Shown here in pieces: positions 1 through 7,331 of a DNA stretch of 10,233 nt. The DNA lies in NCBI GenBank assembly GCA_036271855.1, contig DATAZV010000019.1, positions 1 through 10,233 of the forward strand, in the 5' to 3' direction. Source of the stretch: JAQGMJ01 sp036271855 (GTDB lineage: Bacteria > Pseudomonadota > Gammaproteobacteria > Burkholderiales > JAEUOS01). Both the position numbers and the translations under genes were made by a program. The notes beneath the pieces are model-generated. The model saw nothing but the letters and a program-made list of their open reading frames with translations. It had not been told where the DNA came from and searched no databases. The stretch's first letter is position 1, and every line of letters begins with the position of its first letter.

Positions 1-1
1 C

Positions 2-505
2 TCGATGAGCCTGACCCACAACGCCCTGCTGACGGCGCACCGGCGCGGCATGGTCCGCACCGGAATGGTGAATTTCCGTGTCGCCCGCGACTACGCCACG
101 GGCTGCATCCGCGAGTTCCAGGTCAAGACACCCGGCACCGAGGCACTGGCGCGCAATCTCTCGGGCGGCAACCTGCAAAAATTCATCCTCGGCCGCGAAA
201 TCGGCCAGGAACCGAAAGTCCTGATCCTGGCCCAGCCCACCTGGGGCGTCGACATCGCCGCCGCCGCCGCCATCCGCCAGGCGGTGATCGACCTGGCCGC
301 GCGCGGGGTCGCGGTGCTGGTGGTATCGGAAGAGCTGTCCGAGATTTTCGAGATCTGCGACCGCATCGCCGTGATGGCCGGCGGGCGCCTGGCCAGCCCG
401 CGCCCGGTGTCGGAGACCAATGCCGAAGAGATCGGCCTGCTGATGTCCGGCATGTTCCCCGGGGCCGCGGGCGAACCCGTCGCGGCCGCCGCAACGACGG
501 CCTAG
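2..505 (+). CDS. BMP-family purine/nucleoside ABC importer, ATP-binding subunit (5'-truncated)
   Basis: This is the last 167 codons of a two-domain (RbsA/YufO-like) ABC ATPase; the frame is open to the left edge, so the true start and the whole N-terminal domain lie outside. Visible in the second nucleotide-binding domain are the ABC signature LSGGNLQKF (from about nt 158), a Walker B/D-loop region LILAQPTWGVD (about nt 221-253) and the H-loop region VLVVSEEL. The Walker B acidic residue is Gln (AQPT) and the H-loop His is replaced by Ser-Glu. Such changes are familiar in the C-terminal half of this ATPase type and suggest a weakly or non-hydrolytic site. It would sit on the cytoplasmic face and power the two permeases that follow, the first beginning 12 nt downstream. 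The internal ATG at nt 5 is not the start. Substrate is inferred from the neighbours only. Confidence 0.9.
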   Translation, partial: SMSLTHNALLTAHRRGMVRTGMVNFRVARDYATGCIREFQVKTPGTEALARNLSGGNLQKFILGREIGQEPKVLILAQPTWGVDIAAAAAIRQAVIDLAARGVAVLVVSEELSEIFEICDRIAVMAGGRLASPRPVSETNAEEIGLLMSGMFPGAAGEPVAAAATTA

Positions 506-517
506 CCGCACTCCACC

Positions 518-1636
518 ATGATCCGTACCCCCTGGCGGCTGGTGCCGCGTACCCTGCCCTCGCCGCGCATGCGCTTTCTGGCGCCGGTGATCGCCGTCGC
601 GCTCACGGTGATCTTCGGCTGCATCGTCTTTGCCTCGCTCGGCCTGTCGCCGCTGGCGGCAATGCGGGTCTTCATGATCGAGCCGCTATCCTCGGTCAAC
701 GGCGTCTCCGAACTCCTGCTCAAGGCCTCGCCGATGTGCCTGATCGCCCTCGGCCTGGCGGTCGGCTACCGCGCCAACGTCTGGAACATCGGCGCCGAAG
801 GCCAGATGTACGTCGGCGGCATTTTCGCCAGCGGCCTGGCGATCTACTTCCACGAGCGCGGCGGCGCCTGGCTGCTGCCGGCGATGGTGATCGCCGGCGC
901 CATCGGCGGCGCCGTGTGGGCCTCGATTCCCGCGGTGCTGAAAACCCGCTGCCACGCGAATGAAATCCTGGTCAGCCTGATGCTCACCTACGTCGCCGAC
1001 CTGCTGGTCAAATACCTGGTCTACGGCCCCTGGCAGGACCCGGCGGCGAACAACTTCCCGCTCACCGTCTCGTTCTCCGACAACGCCCTGTTCCCCCTGT
1101 TCGCCTCCTTCGGCGGCGACTGGCTGGAAGGCACGCGGGTCAACGTGTCGCTGATCATCACCCTGGTGGCATTGCCGGTGGCCTGGCTGTTCATGCAGCG
1201 CACCTTCGCCGGTTACCAGCTCACCGTCGCCGGCCTGGCGCCTTCGGCAGCGCGCTACGCCGGCTTTTCCAGCCCGGCGGCGATCTGGATGGCGCTGCTG
1301 ATCGGCGGCGCCGCCGCCGGCATCGCCGGGGTGATGGAGGTCGCGGGACCCCTGGGCCAGTTGAACGACCGCTGGACCCCGGGCTACGGCTTTACCGCCA
1401 TCATCGTCGCCACCCTGGGGCGCCTGCACCCCTTCGGCATTGCCCTGGCTTCCCTGCTGATGGCCCTGGTCTACCTGGGCGGCGAGGCGGTGCAGATCAG
1501 CCTGCAGTTGCCCAAGGCCATCAGCCTGGTGTTCCAGGGCCTGTTGCTGATGCTGCTGCTGGGTTGCGACGTGATGGTGAACTACCGCATCGAGCGGCGC
1601 CGCCCGGCGCCCGCCGCCGCGGTGGAAATCAAGTGA
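518..1636 (+). CDS. ABC transporter permease 1 (BPD_transp_2 family, YufP/NupP-like)
   Basis: A 372-residue integral inner-membrane protein of the branched-chain amino acid/ribose/BMP permease superfamily. It opens with a basic stretch and a long hydrophobic segment (about residues 20-45), followed by several more hydrophobic helices. The family loop N-I-G-A-E-G-Q lies at about residues 90-96, just after the second membrane segment. It forms one half of the membrane channel of a BMP-type importer with the next gene. The length is usual for the larger of the two permeases in these systems. The start ATG lies 12 nt after the ATPase stop with no good Shine-Dalgarno sequence, so translation may depend on the upstream gene; an internal Met at nt 569 is a less likely alternative. 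The C-terminus is short, basic and Pro/Ala-rich. The role in purine nucleoside or base import is inferred from the downstream deaminases. Confidence 0.9.
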   Translation: MIRTPWRLVPRTLPSPRMRFLAPVIAVALTVIFGCIVFASLGLSPLAAMRVFMIEPLSSVNGVSELLLKASPMCLIALGLAVGYRANVWNIGAEGQMYVGGIFASGLAIYFHERGGAWLLPAMVIAGAIGGAVWASIPAVLKTRCHANEILVSLMLTYVADLLVKYLVYGPWQDPAANNFPLTVSFSDNALFPLFASFGGDWLEGTRVNVSLIITLVALPVAWLFMQRTFAGYQLTVAGLAPSAARYAGFSSPAAIWMALLIGGAAAGIAGVMEVAGPLGQLNDRWTPGYGFTAIIVATLGRLHPFGIALASLLMALVYLGGEAVQISLQLPKAISLVFQGLLLMLLLGCDVMVNYRIERRRPAPAAAVEIK

Positions 1637-1646
1637 GGCGCGAACC

Positions 1647-2573
1647 ATGACCCTGGACTCCCTCACCCCCCTGTTCGCCAGCGCCGTCGCCGCCGCCATC
1701 CCGCTGCTGCTGGCCGCCCTGGGCGAGCTGATCACCGAGCGCTCCGGCGTGCTCAACCTGGGCGTCGAAGGCATGATGCTGATGGGCGGGGTCACCGCCT
1801 TCATCGTCGTCGCCCACGGCGGCGGCCTGACCCTGGCGACCATCGCCGCCTGCTGCGCCGGCATGATCGCCGCGCTAATGTTCGCCTTCGTCACCCTGAC
1901 CCTGCAGGCCAGCCAGGTGGCGGCCGGGCTGGCCCTGGCCATCCTGGGCAGCGGGGTGTCGGCTTTTCTCGGCCGCGGCTATGTCGGCAACCCGGCCAAG
2001 GTGTCCTTCTCCGAGCTGCCGATTCCCCTGCTGTCCAAGCTGCCGATCGTCGGCCCGGCCCTGTTCTCGATGAATGCGCTGGGCTACCTGGCGGTGATCC
2101 TGACGGTGGCCACCACCTGGTTTTTGTATCGCACCAAGTCCGGCCTGATCCTGCGCTCGGTGGGCGAATCGCCGGTGGTGGCGCAATCCCTCGGTTTGCA
2201 GGTGATCCGCCTGCGCTATCTCGCCACCCTGTTCGGCGGCCTGATGGCGGGACTGGCGGGCTGCTACTATGCCGTGGCACAGTTCAAGATGTGGCAGGAA
2301 GGCCTGACCTCGGGCAACGGCTGGATCGCCCTGGCGCTGGTGGTGTTCGCCAGCTGGCGTCCGGTGCGCCTGATGCTGGGTGCATTGTTGTTCGGCGGAG
2401 TGACGGCCTTCGGCCTGTATTTGCAGGCCGTCGGGGTGCAGGTTTCGGCCTTCGCCCTGGCTTCACTGCCCTATATCGCCACGGTGGTGGTGCTGGCGGT
2501 GATTTCGCGCGACCAGCGCGCCTTGCGCCGCAACGCGCCAGCCTCGCTGGGACAGTCGTTTTTTGGCATGTAA
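1647..2573 (+). CDS. ABC transporter permease 2 (BPD_transp_2 family, YufQ/NupQ-like)
   Basis: A 308-residue, highly hydrophobic inner-membrane protein, the second permease of the importer. The motif L-N-L-G-V-E-G-M-M (about residues 36-44) corresponds to the conserved NxGxEG loop of this superfamily and is a close counterpart of the NIGAEGQ loop in permease 1. Many hydrophobic stretches run through the protein, ending with a short basic tail. It starts 10 nt after the permease 1 stop, with a GAGGCG purine-rich stretch overlapping the stop codon as a plausible ribosome site. ATPase, permease, permease, binding protein is the common gene order for BMP-type importers. I expect it to pair with permease 1 as a heterodimeric channel; the substrate cannot be read from this sequence. 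Confidence 0.9.
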   Translation: MTLDSLTPLFASAVAAAIPLLLAALGELITERSGVLNLGVEGMMLMGGVTAFIVVAHGGGLTLATIAACCAGMIAALMFAFVTLTLQASQVAAGLALAILGSGVSAFLGRGYVGNPAKVSFSELPIPLLSKLPIVGPALFSMNALGYLAVILTVATTWFLYRTKSGLILRSVGESPVVAQSLGLQVIRLRYLATLFGGLMAGLAGCYYAVAQFKMWQEGLTSGNGWIALALVVFASWRPVRLMLGALLFGGVTAFGLYLQAVGVQVSAFALASLPYIATVVVLAVISRDQRALRRNAPASLGQSFFGM

Positions 2574-2630
2574 TCCGCTAGGTGTTGGGGGCAACCTGAT
2601 AACACGAAGGCCACTTCGGACGCATTTCGG

Positions 2631-2646
2631 GGGCATTTTGTTCGCA
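2631..2646 (+). promoter_or_regulatory. Possible sigma-54 promoter upstream of the binding-protein gene
   Basis: The 16-mer GGGCATTTTGTTCGCA has the diagnostic GG (2632-2633) and GC (2644-2645) separated by 10 bases, as in TGGCACG-N4-TTGCW. It departs from that consensus at four places (T1, C6, G7, T13). A transcript would begin near 2657, leaving a leader of about 19 nt that still contains the GAGGAG ribosome site. I found no GCAC-N7-GTGC palindrome upstream, so this is weaker than the site at 7332. Confidence 0.3.
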
Positions 2647-2675
2647 GCAATCTTTTATCGACGAGGAGATCCGCA

Positions 2676-3758
2676 ATGAAACTGTTCAAAAAATTACTGG
2701 CCGTCGCCGCCGTTGCCGCCCTGAGCGGCAGCCTGGCTGCCGACGCTGCCGATCCGGTGAAAATGGCCTGGGTATACCTCGGGCCGGTGGGTGACGGCGG
2801 CTGGACCTATGCGCACGACCTCGGCCGCAAGGCCGCCGAGGCCAAGCTGGGCGCCAAGATCTCGACCACCATCGTCGAGAACGTGCCCGAAAGCGCCGAC
2901 GCCGAGCGCGTCATCCGCGATCTGGCCACCAAGGGCAACAAGGCCATCTTCACTACCTCCTTCGGCTACATGGACTCGACCCTGAAGGTCGCCAAGTCCT
3001 TCCCCAAGGTCAATTTCTACCACGCCACCGGTTTCAAGAACGCGCCCAACGTGGCGATCTACAACACCCGCATGTATGAGCCGGCCTATCTCGCCGGCAT
3101 CATCGCCGGGCACGTCAGCAAGAAGGGCGTGCTGGGCTTCGTCGCCTCCTTCCCGATTCCCGAGGTGCTGCGCAACATCAACGCCTACACCATGGGCGCG
3201 CGCAGCGTGAACCCGAAGATCACCACCAAGGTGGTCTGGATCTCCAGCTGGTTCGACCCCTCCAAGGAACGCCAGGCCGCCGAGGCGCTGATCGGCCAGG
3301 GTGCCGACGTGCTGCTGCAGAACACCGACTCCTCCGCCGTGCTGCAAACCGCGCAGGACAAGGGCGTGCTGGCCTTCGGCTGGGACTCCGACATGACCGC
3401 CTATGCGCCGAAGGCGCACCTGGCTTCGTGCATCGAGGTCTGGGGCCCTTACTACACCAAGGTGGCCGAATCCCTGATCGCCGGCAAGCCGATGACCACC
3501 AACGTCTGGGGCGGCATCAAGGACGGCATGAACGACCTGGTCTCCGTCAGCTCGCTGGTACCGCCGGCCGCCGCCAAGGCCGCCGCCGACAAGAAGGCGG
3601 CGATCGCCGCCGGCAAGTTCAACGTCTTCGCCGGCCCGATCAAGGGCCAGGACGGCAAGGACAAGGTACCGGCCGGCAAGACCCTGACCGACAAGGAAAT
3701 CGACGGCATCAACTGGTACGTCGAAGGGGTCGAAGGCACGGTTCCCGGCGCCAAGTAA
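2676..3758 (+). CDS. BMP/PnrA-family ABC transporter periplasmic substrate-binding protein
   Basis: A 360-residue secreted binding protein. The N-terminus is a classical signal peptide: basic MKLFKK, a hydrophobic Ala/Val/Leu core, and a probable signal peptidase I site after A-D-A at about residue 25. There is no lipobox cysteine, so it should be soluble in the periplasm, unlike lipoprotein relatives in Gram-positives and spirochaetes. The mature start V-K-M-A-W-V-Y-L-G-P-V-G-D-G-G-W-T-Y-xHDLGR is characteristic of the BMP family, which is known to bind purine nucleosides in several bacteria. A clear GAGGAG (2663-2668) sits 7 nt before the ATG. The gene follows permease 2 after 102 nt, a wider gap than elsewhere in the transporter, so it may have its own promoter. 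Its position directly before three purine deaminases supports a purine nucleoside or base ligand; the exact ligand is inferred. Confidence 0.93.
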   Translation: MKLFKKLLAVAAVAALSGSLAADAADPVKMAWVYLGPVGDGGWTYAHDLGRKAAEAKLGAKISTTIVENVPESADAERVIRDLATKGNKAIFTTSFGYMDSTLKVAKSFPKVNFYHATGFKNAPNVAIYNTRMYEPAYLAGIIAGHVSKKGVLGFVASFPIPEVLRNINAYTMGARSVNPKITTKVVWISSWFDPSKERQAAEALIGQGADVLLQNTDSSAVLQTAQDKGVLAFGWDSDMTAYAPKAHLASCIEVWGPYYTKVAESLIAGKPMTTNVWGGIKDGMNDLVSVSSLVPPAAAKAAADKKAAIAAGKFNVFAGPIKGQDGKDKVPAGKTLTDKEIDGINWYVEGVEGTVPGAK

Positions 3759-3780
3759 TTCCGGCATACTTGCAGTAACG

Positions 3781-3806
3781 GCAAGGCCCGCTTCGGCGGG
3801 CCTTGC
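3781..3806 (+). terminator. Strong hairpin after the binding-protein gene (terminator-like)
   Basis: A perfect 11-bp GC-rich stem (GCAAGGCCCGC with GCGGGCCTTGC) closes on a TTCG loop. The closing pair is C-G, giving the exceptionally stable cUUCGg tetraloop. It lies 23 nt after the stop codon. Only TTGC follows rather than a T-tract, so it may be a partial terminator or an mRNA 3'-end stabiliser that keeps binding-protein message abundant. Confidence 0.7.
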
Positions 3807-3818
3807 TTGCGTCAGACA

Positions 3819-3845
3819 GGCGTTTTCCCAAACGCCGCGCGTTTT
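3819..3845 (+). terminator. Second hairpin plus short T-run (possible tandem terminator)
   Basis: A perfect 7-bp stem (GGCGTTT at 3819-3825 with AAACGCC at 3830-3836) and a 4-base loop is followed after five bases by TTTT (3842-3845). It lies 12 nt beyond the first hairpin. Together they probably separate transporter transcription from the deaminase unit, though the T-run is displaced from the stem. Confidence 0.45.
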
Positions 3846-3890
3846 GCCAAGCTGTTCCGCGGCCCACCAGCTTCCAAGGCCGCATGTATC

Positions 3891-3895
3891 GAGGT
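3891..3895 (+). promoter_or_regulatory. Ribosome binding site deciding the adenine deaminase start
   Basis: GAGGT ends 5 nt before the ATG at 3901. The reading frame extends upstream to a TTG at 3844, but that codon abuts the terminator-like T-run and has no purine-rich site, so 3901 is preferred. Confidence 0.7.
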
Positions 3896-3900
3896 CCATC

Positions 3901-4911
3901 ATGGCAACCGACATCGCCGACTATATCCGCCGCCTGCCGAAGGCGGAGTTGCACATTCATATCGAAGGCTCCCTTGAGCCGGAACTGATGTTTTCCCTGG
4001 CAGCGAAGCACGGCATCAAGCTGCCTTACGCCGACGTCGAAGCCGTGCGCCGCGCCTACGAATTCAGCAACCTGCAGGAATTCCTCGACATCTATTACGC
4101 CGGCGCCGCCGTACTGGTCGAGCGCGGCGACTTCCGCAACCTGATGCTGGCGTACCTGAAGCGCGCGCATGCCGACGGCGTGGTGCACAGCGAAATCTTT
4201 TTCGATCCGCAGACCCACACCGCACGCGGCATTGCGATGGGCACGGTGATCGAGGGCCTGACCGACGGCATCAACGAAGGCAAGCGCGCCTTCGGCATCA
4301 CCGGCGAATTGATCCTCTGCTTCCTGCGCCACCTGAGCGAGGAAGACGCTTTCCAGACCCTGGAGGCAGCGATGCCTTACAGGCACCTGTTCATCGGCGT
4401 CGGCCTGGACTCTTCCGAGGTCGGCCACCCGCCCGCCAAGTTCGAGCGCGTGTTCGCGCGCGCCCGCGAACTCGGCCTGCATGTGGTCGCCCATGCCGGC
4501 GAGGAAGGCCCACCCGCCTACGTCACCGAGGCACTGGACCTGCTGAAAACCGAGCGCATCGACCACGGCGTGCGCAGCGAGGCCGACCCCGCCCTGTGCG
4601 CGCGCCTGAAGCAGATGCGCATGCCGCTCACCGTCTGCCCGCTGTCCAACGTCAAGCTGGCGGTGTTCAAGCAAGCGTCCGACCACAACCTGAAGCGCCT
4701 GCTGGATATGGGGCTGATGGTCACCATCAACTCGGACGACCCCGCCTATTTCGGCGGCTACATGCAGGACAACTACATGGCGATGGCGCAGGGCCTGAAT
4801 CTGACACCTGCCGAGCTGAAAACCCTGGCCGCCAATTCGATCAGCGCTTCCTTCCTCCCCGAGGCGGCGAAGAAGGATTGGCTCTCGCGCATCGAGGCGG
4901 TGGCGGCATGA
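3901..4911 (+). CDS. Adenine deaminase (adenosine deaminase superfamily, ADE type)
   Basis: A 336-residue cytosolic zinc hydrolase predicted to convert adenine to hypoxanthine and ammonia. Visible active-site residues are the H-x-H metal pair H18/H20 in KAELHIHIEGSLEPE, H198 and catalytic E201 in AHAGEEGPP, H222 in ERIDHGVR, and D279/D280 in NSDDPAYFGGY. The form HIEGSLEPE and the tail of the last motif (DPAYFGGYMQDNY) are typical of the adenine deaminase branch (Pseudomonas PA0148-like, yeast Aah1-like). True adenosine deaminases usually read HLDG. Automatic pipelines may therefore label it adenosine deaminase. The gene opens the second unit, after the hairpin pair, and its stop overlaps the start of the Rieske gene (ATGA, 4908-4911), which implies translational coupling. 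Its product, hypoxanthine, is a candidate substrate of that neighbour. Adenosine as substrate is the main alternative. Confidence 0.9.
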   Translation: MATDIADYIRRLPKAELHIHIEGSLEPELMFSLAAKHGIKLPYADVEAVRRAYEFSNLQEFLDIYYAGAAVLVERGDFRNLMLAYLKRAHADGVVHSEIFFDPQTHTARGIAMGTVIEGLTDGINEGKRAFGITGELILCFLRHLSEEDAFQTLEAAMPYRHLFIGVGLDSSEVGHPPAKFERVFARARELGLHVVAHAGEEGPPAYVTEALDLLKTERIDHGVRSEADPALCARLKQMRMPLTVCPLSNVKLAVFKQASDHNLKRLLDMGLMVTINSDDPAYFGGYMQDNYMAMAQGLNLTPAELKTLAANSISASFLPEAAKKDWLSRIEAVAA

Positions 4912-5933
4912 TCGTTTCTACCACCACCCTCACTACCAACCTGGCGGTCCTCAACGACTGGCATCCGGTCGCCGACGCTCGCCACGTCGTCACCGAAAAA
5001 ATTATTCCCGCCACCCTGCTGGGGCAGGACCTGGCGCTGTTCCGCTCTGCCGACGGCACCGTGCATGCGTGGGAAGACCGCTGCCCGCATCGCGGCACGC
5101 GCTTTTCCATCGGCCACATCGAGGACGGCGAAGTAGTCTGTGCCTACCATGCGTGGCATTTCGCGCCCAGCGGCCAGTGCACCAAAATTCCCGCCCTGCC
5201 CGACCATACGCCGAGCGCCGCCACCTGCGCGCGCACCTTCAAGGCAAAAGAGCAGTACGGCATGATCTGGGTCTGCCTCGGCACCCCCGCCGCCGACGTG
5301 CTGCCCTTCCCTGAATACGCTGAAGCCGGCCTGCGCAAGGTGCTGTGCGGGCCATATGAAGTGGCCACCAGCGCGCCGCGCATCGTCGAGAATTTTCTCG
5401 ACATGGCGCACTTTCCCTTCATCCATACCGGGATCCTCGGCGACCCGTCGAAAACCGCGGTACGCGACTACAAAGTGGATACCGCGTGGGACGACGGCAC
5501 CGGGGACAAGGGCATACGCGCCACCGACTGCTTTTTCTGGCAGCCGCAGACCAATAGCCTGGCGCACGGCGGCAGCGAGGTGGAGTACACCTACCGCGTG
5601 GTGCGCCCCTTCACCGCCATTCTCACCAAGGCACCGGCGGCACAGCAAGACTTCTGGGAAGCCATCAGCCTGCATGTGCAGCCGCTGGAAGAGGAAAAAA
5701 GCCAGGTGTGGCTGGTGCTGGCGGTGACCAACTTCGAGCAATCGGAGGAGGATTTGCGCGCCTTCCAGGAAAAGATTTTTGCCGGTGACGTGCCAATCCT
5801 GGAAAACCAGGTGCCCAAGCGCCTGCCCCTGGCCGCCGGTGCCGAAATGCCGATGCGCTGCGACCGCATGTCGCAAGCCTATCGCCGCTACCTGTCGGAG
5901 CGCGGCGTCCGTTTTGGAGTGATACCGGATTGA
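4908..5933 (+). CDS. Rieske [2Fe-2S] non-haem iron oxygenase, alpha subunit (possible HpxD-like hypoxanthine oxygenase)
   Basis: A 341-residue cytosolic oxygenase. The N-terminal Rieske domain has C59-P-H61-R-G and C78-A-Y-H81, the full CxH-16-CxxH cluster motif. The C-terminal catalytic domain has the mononuclear iron site N162-x2-D165-x2-H168-x4-H173, with D294 in the GDVPILENQ motif as the likely third ligand. Length and layout match the VanA (vanillate demethylase) type of single-component alpha subunits. Start 4908 is chosen because it overlaps the adenine deaminase stop; the frame runs open much further upstream inside that gene and should be ignored. The stop overlaps the guanine deaminase start. 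Such enzymes need a reductase, and none is encoded in the window. In Klebsiella, the Rieske protein HpxD with reductase HpxE is proposed to oxidise hypoxanthine to xanthine; the position between adenine and guanine deaminase fits that role here. A purine N-demethylase is an alternative. Confidence 0.88.
   Translation: MIVSTTTLTTNLAVLNDWHPVADARHVVTEKIIPATLLGQDLALFRSADGTVHAWEDRCPHRGTRFSIGHIEDGEVVCAYHAWHFAPSGQCTKIPALPDHTPSAATCARTFKAKEQYGMIWVCLGTPAADVLPFPEYAEAGLRKVLCGPYEVATSAPRIVENFLDMAHFPFIHTGILGDPSKTAVRDYKVDTAWDDGTGDKGIRATDCFFWQPQTNSLAHGGSEVEYTYRVVRPFTAILTKAPAAQQDFWEAISLHVQPLEEEKSQVWLVLAVTNFEQSEEDLRAFQEKIFAGDVPILENQVPKRLPLAAGAEMPMRCDRMSQAYRRYLSERGVRFGVIPD
5916..5919 (+). promoter_or_regulatory. 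Ribosome binding site supporting a TTG start for guanine deaminase
   Basis: GGAG lies within the last codons of the Rieske gene, 10 nt before TTG 5930. The TTG shares bases with the TGA stop (TTGA, 5930-5933), so ribosomes could terminate and reinitiate. The nearby GTG at 5919 is in another frame. Confidence 0.5.
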
Positions 5934-7225
5934 GCGCACGCACTGCTTATCGCGGCACCCTGGTCGATTTCACCGACGATCCACGCGTCAGCGCCGGCGC
6001 CCTGCGGGTGATCGAGGACGGCTTGCTGGTGGTGAATGACGGCAAGGTCGAGAGCGCCGGCCCCGCTGCTGCCGCGCTGGCGGCGCTGCCCCTCGGCACG
6101 CCTTTGGTCGACCATTCCGGCCGCCTGATCATGCCGGGCTTCATCGATGCCCACGTGCACTACCCGCAGACCGACGTGATCGCCAGCCACGGCAAGCAAT
6201 TGCTCGACTGGCTCAACGACTACACTTTTCCGGCGGAAAGCAAATTCTCGGATGCGGCCCACGCCGCCGTCGTCGCCGAGTTCTTTCTCGACGAACTGGA
6301 GCGCAACGGCACCACCACCGCCGCCATCTACGCCACCATCCATCCGGAATCGGTGGATGCGATCTTCAAGGCGGCGCAACAGCGCCGCATGCGGGTGATC
6401 GCCGGCAAGGTGATGATGGACGTCAACGCGCCCGACAGCCTGCGCGACGAGGCCGAGCAGTCCTACGCCGATTCGAAAATGCTGATCGAGCGCTGGCACG
6501 GCAAAGACCGCCTGCTCTACGGCGTCACGCCGCGCTTCGCCGCCACCTCCACCGAGCGCCAGCTGGAACTCGCCGGCAAGCTGATGGACGAGCATGCCGG
6601 CATCCACATGCAGACCCACCTGGCCGAAAACCACGCCGAGGTGAAGTGGATATCCGAACTGTTTCCCTGGAGCAAGAGCTACCTCGGCGTCTACGAAAAG
6701 TTCGGCCTGGTGCGCCCCGGTGCGCTGTATGGCCACTCGATCCATCTCAGCGGCGACGACTGGAAAACCTTGGGCAAGAGCGGCGCGGCGGTAATCCACT
6801 GCCCCACTTCCAACCTGTTCCTCGGCAGCGGCCTGTTCGACCTCGACGCCGCGAATGCTTCCGGCACTCTCGCCGGACTGGCCACGGATGTGGGCGGCGG
6901 CACTTCCTTTTCCATGCTGCGCACCATGCACGAGGCCTACAAGGTCGCGCAACTGGCCGGGCGGCCCTTCACCAGCCTGGACGGTTTTTACCTCGCCACC
7001 CTCGGGGGCGCACGCTCACTGGGCCTGGCCGACAAGCTGGGCAACTTCGACGCCGGCAAGGAAGCCGACTTCATCGTCCTCGACCCCAAGGCCACGCCGC
7101 TGATCGAGCGGCGCTACGGCGTTGCGCAGAACCTGACGCAAAAGCTGTTCGTGCTGATGATGCTGGGAGACGACCGGCTGGTGGCGCAGACCTATATCCT
7201 GGGCGAGGCGCGCCTCACCGCCTAG
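5930..7225 (+). CDS. guaD: Guanine deaminase
   Basis: A 431-residue cytosolic metal-dependent hydrolase of the amidohydrolase superfamily that converts guanine to xanthine and ammonia. Ligand residues visible are H75 and H77 in GFIDAHVHYPQTD, H230 in MQTHLAEN, H269 in LYGHSIHL and D320 in ATDVGGGTSFSM. The PQTD after the first motif and the VGGGTSFSML stretch are typical of guanine deaminases rather than of the cytosine or atrazine relatives. An N-terminal beta-strand domain (residues 1-65) and its return at the C-terminus (GKEADFIVLDP) are standard for the superfamily, and the length is as expected. It appears to start at TTG 5930, an uncommon start that overlaps the Rieske stop, so its translation is probably coupled and kept low relative to the upstream genes. 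It closes the second unit; a regulatory gap follows. Confidence 0.93.
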   Translation: MSARTAYRGTLVDFTDDPRVSAGALRVIEDGLLVVNDGKVESAGPAAAALAALPLGTPLVDHSGRLIMPGFIDAHVHYPQTDVIASHGKQLLDWLNDYTFPAESKFSDAAHAAVVAEFFLDELERNGTTTAAIYATIHPESVDAIFKAAQQRRMRVIAGKVMMDVNAPDSLRDEAEQSYADSKMLIERWHGKDRLLYGVTPRFAATSTERQLELAGKLMDEHAGIHMQTHLAENHAEVKWISELFPWSKSYLGVYEKFGLVRPGALYGHSIHLSGDDWKTLGKSGAAVIHCPTSNLFLGSGLFDLDAANASGTLAGLATDVGGGTSFSMLRTMHEAYKVAQLAGRPFTSLDGFYLATLGGARSLGLADKLGNFDAGKEADFIVLDPKATPLIERRYGVAQNLTQKLFVLMMLGDDRLVAQTYILGEARLTA

Positions 7226-7286
7226 CCCGGCAGCCATATCGGGCGAGGCGGCGCATGCGCGCGGGACGGGCGTGCGCATGGCTTCC

Positions 7287-7303
7287 CGCACGCCTCTGGT
7301 GCG
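7287..7303 (+). promoter_or_regulatory. Candidate NtrC enhancer site
   Basis: CGCAC-N7-GTGCG is a 5-bp inverted repeat with exactly the half-site spacing of the known NtrC consensus (TGCACC-N5-GGTGCA, i.e. GCAC-N7-GTGC). It lies about 28 bp upstream of the sigma-54 -24 element, centred near -63 from the predicted transcript start. That is closer than most NtrC enhancers, so another bacterial enhancer-binding protein is possible. I saw no second copy in the gap. Confidence 0.45.
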
Positions 7304-7331
7304 ATTGCCGGCGGCTTTGGCCCGGAATCCA

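Noticed and set aside
2605..2618. CGAAG/CTTCG hairpin after permease 2
   Set aside because: Only five pairs and no T-tract, so not convincing as a terminator or operator.
3762..3775. CGGCATACTTGCAG as a sigma-54 promoter for adenine deaminase
   Set aside because: GG and GC are only 7 bases apart instead of 10, and it lies upstream of both terminator-like hairpins.
3859..3883. Inverted repeat GCGGCC/GGCCGC before adenine deaminase
   Set aside because: Six GC-only pairs with a 14-base class loop is weak in GC-rich DNA; no operator-like features around it.
3844..3900. N-terminal extension of adenine deaminase from TTG 3844
   Set aside because: No ribosome site, overlaps the terminator-like T-run, and the extra residues do not resemble the family; GAGGT precedes ATG 3901.
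2694..3914. Long minus-strand open frame opposite the binding-protein gene
   Set aside because: Same antisense-shadow character; it crosses the terminator hairpins and has no domain.
4596..4907. Upstream extension of the Rieske frame inside the adenine deaminase gene
   Set aside because: It is an out-of-frame shadow, Arg/His/Gln/Gly-rich without any domain; the ATGA overlap gives the natural start.
7201..7250. 10-base direct repeat GGGCGAGGCG at 7201-7210 and 7241-7250
   Set aside because: One copy is within the guanine deaminase coding end; short GC-rich repeats are expected by chance here and no mobile element or array is associated.
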